Source: Chromatiaceae bacterium
GTDB lineage: Bacteria > Pseudomonadota > Gammaproteobacteria > Chromatiales > Chromatiaceae
Length of the DNA stretch: 7,818 nt
NCBI GenBank assembly: GCA_016938795.1
Contig: JAFGTZ010000450.1
Location: 1 to 7,818, forward strand
Direction: 5' to 3'
Both the position numbers and the translations under genes were made by a program. The first letter of the stretch is position 1; the number at the start of each line of letters is the position of its first letter. Below are positions 5,618 through 7,818 of this stretch, piece after piece. The notes beneath the pieces were generated by a model, which saw nothing but the letters and a program-made list of their open reading frames with translations, was not told the DNA's origin and searched no databases.

Positions 5618-6520
5618 ATGTTGTCTTCCGACAGTCCGCTCAAGACCTCCGCGCCCTCCTGGCGTGAGCGTTTACATCACTATTATTTGCTGGTGCGGCT
5701 GCACCGTCCCATCGGTATCTTTCTGCTCATGTGGCCCGCGCTCTGGGCGCTGTGGCTGGCCGGCGAGGGGCCGCCGCCCTGGGGTGTGGTGGTGGTGTTC
5801 GTGCTGGGCGTGGTGCTGATGCGCTCGGCTGGGTGCGCAATCAACGACTTTGCCGATCGCGACTTCGATGGCCATGTGCGCCGCACCTGCGAGCGTCCGC
5901 TCGCCAGTGGCGCGGTCAGTCCGCGCGAGGCGGTGGCGGTGTTCGTGACGCTGAGTCTGGCGTCCTTCGCCCTGGTGCTGCTGATGAACTGGCAGACTGT
6001 GGCGCTATCGGTGGTGGCGCTGGGATTGACCGTGGTCTATCCCTTCATGAAGCGCTTCACCCATGTGCCCCAGCTCTTTCTGGGCGCGGCCTTCGGCTGG
6101 GCCATTCCCATGGCCTTCATGGCGGTACGGGTCGAGATTCCATTTGAGGCCTGGGTGCTGTTCGTCGCCACCCTGGTCTGGGCGCTCATCTACGATACCC
6201 AGTACGCCATGGTCGATCGCGAGGACGATCTGAAGATCGGGGTGAAATCGACCGCCATTCTCTTCGGGCGCTTCGATCGGCTGGTGATCGGCGCGCTGCA
6301 GATCCTGATGCTCGGGCTCCTGGTCTGGGTGGGCGACATGGCCGGGCGGGGTTGGATCTATGACGCAGGTTTGCTGGTCGCGGCGGGCCTGGCCCTCTAT
6401 CAGCAGTGGCTGACCCGCGCCTGCGAGCCCAAGGCCTGTTTTGACGCCTTTCTCAACAACAACTATTTTGGCCTGGCCATCTTCATCGCCCTGGTGCTCG
6501 ACTACGGCCTGCTTGGGTAA
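5618..6520 (+). CDS. ubiA: 4-hydroxybenzoate polyprenyltransferase UbiA
   Basis: Integral inner-membrane enzyme that attaches the polyprenyl chain to 4-hydroxybenzoate in ubiquinone synthesis. The 300-residue product matches the E. coli family length (290). It carries both Mg-diphosphate aspartate motifs: NDFADRDFDGH (N76, D77, D80, D84) and DTQYAMVDREDD (D193, D200, D203, D204). Other family blocks are LHRPIGIFLLMWPALWALW near the N-terminus, YPFMKRFTHVPQ, GAAFGWAIPMAF, KSTAILFG and the C-terminal FLNNNYFG. Hydrophobic helices fill the stretches between them, as expected for a multi-pass protein. I chose the ATG at 5618. An in-frame GTG at 5534 would add 28 unconserved residues and lies upstream of the predicted promoter -10. 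The ribosome site is weak. No ubiC (chorismate lyase) is adjacent in this window. The gene converges on moeB. Confidence 0.97.
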   Translation: MLSSDSPLKTSAPSWRERLHHYYLLVRLHRPIGIFLLMWPALWALWLAGEGPPPWGVVVVFVLGVVLMRSAGCAINDFADRDFDGHVRRTCERPLASGAVSPREAVAVFVTLSLASFALVLLMNWQTVALSVVALGLTVVYPFMKRFTHVPQLFLGAAFGWAIPMAFMAVRVEIPFEAWVLFVATLVWALIYDTQYAMVDREDDLKIGVKSTAILFGRFDRLVIGALQILMLGLLVWVGDMAGRGWIYDAGLLVAAGLALYQQWLTRACEPKACFDAFLNNNYFGLAIFIALVLDYGLLG

Positions 6521-6529
6521 CCGGTGTGG

Positions 6530-7282
6530 CTAGCCGGCTCGGCCTCTGGAGCAGATGGGGCAGGCGGGATCGGCGCCTAGGCGCACCTCGCGCCACTCCA
6601 TGCGCCGGGCGTCGAGCAGCAGCAGGCGACCAAAGAGCGGCTCGCCCAGGCCGGCGAGAATCTTGATGGCCTCGGTGGCCTGAATGCTGCCGATGATGCC
6701 GACCACCGGGGCCAGAATGCCGTTGGCCGTGCAGCCCGCCTCCTCCGCGCCCTCGTTGGGATAAAGACACTGATAGCAGGGGCCGCCGGGCTGTCCGCTG
6801 AAGGCCGTGACCTGTCCCTCCAGCCGGATGGCGGCGCCCGAGACCAGGGGCACCCTGGCGGCGACGCAGGCGGCGTTGAGCGCGAAGCGGGTGGCGAAGT
6901 TGTCGCAGGCATCCACCACCAGATCAACGCCGTTGAGCAGCTCGGGCAGGGTCTCGGCGTCGAGCGCCCGCTCGATGGGCTCAAGGGCAACCTCGCTGTT
7001 GATGGCGCTTAAGCTACGGCAGGCCGAGCCGGCCTTGGTGAGTCCGATGCGGCCCTCGTCGTGCAGAATCTGGCGTTGCAGGTTGGAGTGATCGACCCGA
7101 TCGAAATCGGCCAGCCGCAGGCAGCCAATCCCGGCGGCGGCCAGATAGAGGGCCACCGGCGAGCCCAGACCGCCGAGCCCCGCGACCAGCACCCGCGCCG
7201 CGCGCAGTCGCTCCTGTCCGGCGACGCCCATCTCGGGCAAGAGAATCTGGCGGCTGTAGCGCAGGAGCTGCTCGTCGTTCAC
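6530..7282 (-). CDS. moeB: MoeB/ThiF-type E1-like adenylyltransferase
   Basis: A 250-residue cytoplasmic E1-like enzyme expected to adenylate the C-terminal glycine of a small sulfur-carrier protein: MoaD for molybdopterin, or ThiS for thiamine. The N-terminal block LLRYSRQILLPEMG is typical. The ATP-binding motif GLGGLGS starts at residue 35, followed by DFDRVDHSNLQRQ with R70/Q71, and VDACDN with D127 for Mg. C184 (AGCTANG) is at the place of the thiol-forming cysteine of ThiF. Zn ligands C169/C172 (CYQC) and C241/C244 (CPIC) are present. It starts with GTG and lacks the C-terminal rhodanese domain of eukaryotic-type or mycobacterial-type fusions. The length and the VSGAAIRLEGQVTAF block resemble E. 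coli MoeB (249 residues). With no moa or thi gene in view, MoeB versus ThiF is not settled. It lies 26 nt downstream of the small protein gene. Confidence 0.87.
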   Translation of the reverse strand: MNDEQLLRYSRQILLPEMGVAGQERLRAARVLVAGLGGLGSPVALYLAAAGIGCLRLADFDRVDHSNLQRQILHDEGRIGLTKAGSACRSLSAINSEVALEPIERALDAETLPELLNGVDLVVDACDNFATRFALNAACVAARVPLVSGAAIRLEGQVTAFSGQPGGPCYQCLYPNEGAEEAGCTANGILAPVVGIIGSIQATEAIKILAGLGEPLFGRLLLLDARRMEWREVRLGADPACPICSRGRAG

Positions 7283-7308
7283 GCGGCGGGGTCTCGGTGG
7301 GTTGGGGG

Positions 7309-7716
7309 TTAGAGATAGCGGCGCCAGTGCTCGGGGCGGTCGTCGCGGCAGCCGTGCTCGATCAGCTCATAGCGCTTGGCGAAGACCTTTTTGACGCAGT
7401 GGTCGTAAGGCGGATGGCCGTGGTTGGCGCGCAGCGTCTCTTCGGCGTAGTCGAAGAGCGCGCGGCGCAGCCGCTGCATCAGGCTGCCGTCGAGATGCAG
7501 CCCCAGTTCGGTGAGGGCCGACTCGATTTCGCGCAGACTCACCAGCAGCGGGTCGTAGCGCACGCGCAGACGGTTGGGGCTGGGGGCGGCGGCGAAGAGG
7601 ACGCCCTCGACCTCGGCGAGAAAACTGGCCGCCGTCCCGGCCTGATCGGGGTTCGGGTGCGGCTCGTGAAAGAGCACCTCACGGGTACGGATGCGGTCGG
7701 CGTCTGTAATATCCAT
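7309..7716 (-). CDS. Conserved-looking small protein, HMA-like N-terminal half, His/Cys-rich C-terminus
   Basis: I do not recognise this 135-residue protein. Residues about 31-76 (from SFLAEVEGVLF through LRVRYDPLLVS to ALTELGLHL) follow the spacing of a heavy-metal-associated (HMA, ferredoxin-like) fold: helix, GV-strand, V-x-YDP strand, helix, final strand. The metal-binding CxxC of true HMA domains is absent, so this is a pattern match only. The C-terminal half is charged and rich in possible ligands: H99, H101, H106, C107, H121 and C123, including NHGHPPYDHC. There is no signal peptide or membrane segment, so it is probably cytoplasmic. The ATG follows AGGGGA, and a good promoter lies upstream. 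It is the first gene of a likely two-gene unit with moeB. It ends RRYL, not in Gly-Gly, so it is not itself a ThiS/MoaD-type sulfur carrier. Confidence 0.78.
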   Translation of the reverse strand: MDITDADRIRTREVLFHEPHPNPDQAGTAASFLAEVEGVLFAAAPSPNRLRVRYDPLLVSLREIESALTELGLHLDGSLMQRLRRALFDYAEETLRANHGHPPYDHCVKKVFAKRYELIEHGCRDDRPEHWRRYL

Positions 7717-7720
7717 GGCA

Positions 7721-7726
7721 TCCCCT
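7721..7726 (-). promoter_or_regulatory. Shine-Dalgarno site of the small HMA-like gene
   Basis: Reading leftward, AGGGGA (7726-7721) precedes the ATG at 7716 by 4 nt. This supports that ATG as the start and the open reading frame as a real gene. Confidence 0.65.
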
Positions 7727-7767
7727 GGCTGAATGCGGTGGCTGAGGTCGAAGGCCGATCTGGGGCC

Positions 7768-7795
7768 ATTATACCCAAGGCCAATCGGTTGTCCG
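7768..7795 (-). promoter_or_regulatory. Predicted promoter of the small gene-moeB unit
   Basis: On the leftward strand a perfect TATAAT (7773-7768) is preceded after 16 bp by CGGACA (7795-7790, four of six bases of the -35 consensus). Transcription would start near 7761, giving a leader of about 45 nt to the ATG at 7716. It is the only perfect -10 hexamer I noted in an intergenic part of the window. Short complementary segments TGGG (7761-7764) and CCCA (7774-7777) flank the -10 box, too short to call an operator. Confidence 0.6.
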
Positions 7796-7818
7796 GCATT
7801 CAGCTTCCAGCCACTGAC

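Noticed and set aside
7309..7716. Small protein upstream of moeB as a ThiS/MoaD-type sulfur carrier
   Set aside because: It lacks the C-terminal Gly-Gly (it ends RRYL) and is longer than these carriers, so it cannot be the adenylated substrate in the usual way.
1..7818. Mobile elements, phage genes, defence or toxin systems, CRISPR arrays, tRNA or rRNA genes
   Set aside because: None was seen. All recognisable genes are core housekeeping genes with similar composition, and I saw no terminal repeats, transposase motifs or regularly spaced repeats.

Overview
The window is GC-rich and gene-dense, with a bacterial core-genome layout. The encoded proteins closely resemble gammaproteobacterial families: an RNase E whose catalytic residues fall at exactly the Escherichia coli positions, RluC, a 36K-type SppA and UbiA. 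The base composition and protein flavour suggest a purple-sulfur-bacterium-like gammaproteobacterium (Chromatiales/Chromatiaceae). That placement is inference from general resemblance, not from a search.

Left part (1-2802): the 5' 747 codons of rne (RNase E) run leftward and leave the window inside the disordered, arginine-rich C-terminal half. Upstream lies a gene-free divergent region of about 560 bp (2242-2802). It holds a recognisable leftward sigma70-type promoter, a predicted rne leader of roughly 465 nt rich in hairpins, and three ATTGGC elements near the rne and rluC promoters. In E. coli the rne leader mediates autoregulation by RNase E, so this leader is the likely counterpart, although the sequence itself is not visibly the same.

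Middle part (2803-5497): rluC (23S rRNA pseudouridine synthase), a HAD-IA phosphatase and sppA (signal peptide peptidase) are read rightward with overlaps of 16 and 4 nt, so they form one translationally coupled operon. Divergent rne / rluC-HAD-sppA is a conserved gammaproteobacterial order. In Pseudomonas this run continues into maf and the rpmF/plsX genes, whereas here it is followed by ubiA.

Right part (5498-7818): ubiA (4-hydroxybenzoate polyprenyltransferase, ubiquinone synthesis) appears to have its own extended -10 promoter, bracketed by a 10-bp imperfect inverted repeat. It converges, with only 9 bp between stop codons, on a leftward two-gene unit. That unit is a small His/Cys-rich protein with an HMA-like sequence pattern but no CxxC, followed by a MoeB/ThiF-type E1-like adenylyltransferase. 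A good promoter and Shine-Dalgarno site precede the small gene.

I see no mobile elements, RNA genes, CRISPR arrays or phage genes, and no clearly novel system. The points most worth a second look are the rne-rluC control region, the inverted repeat around the ubiA promoter, and the uncharacterised partner of the MoeB/ThiF-like enzyme.
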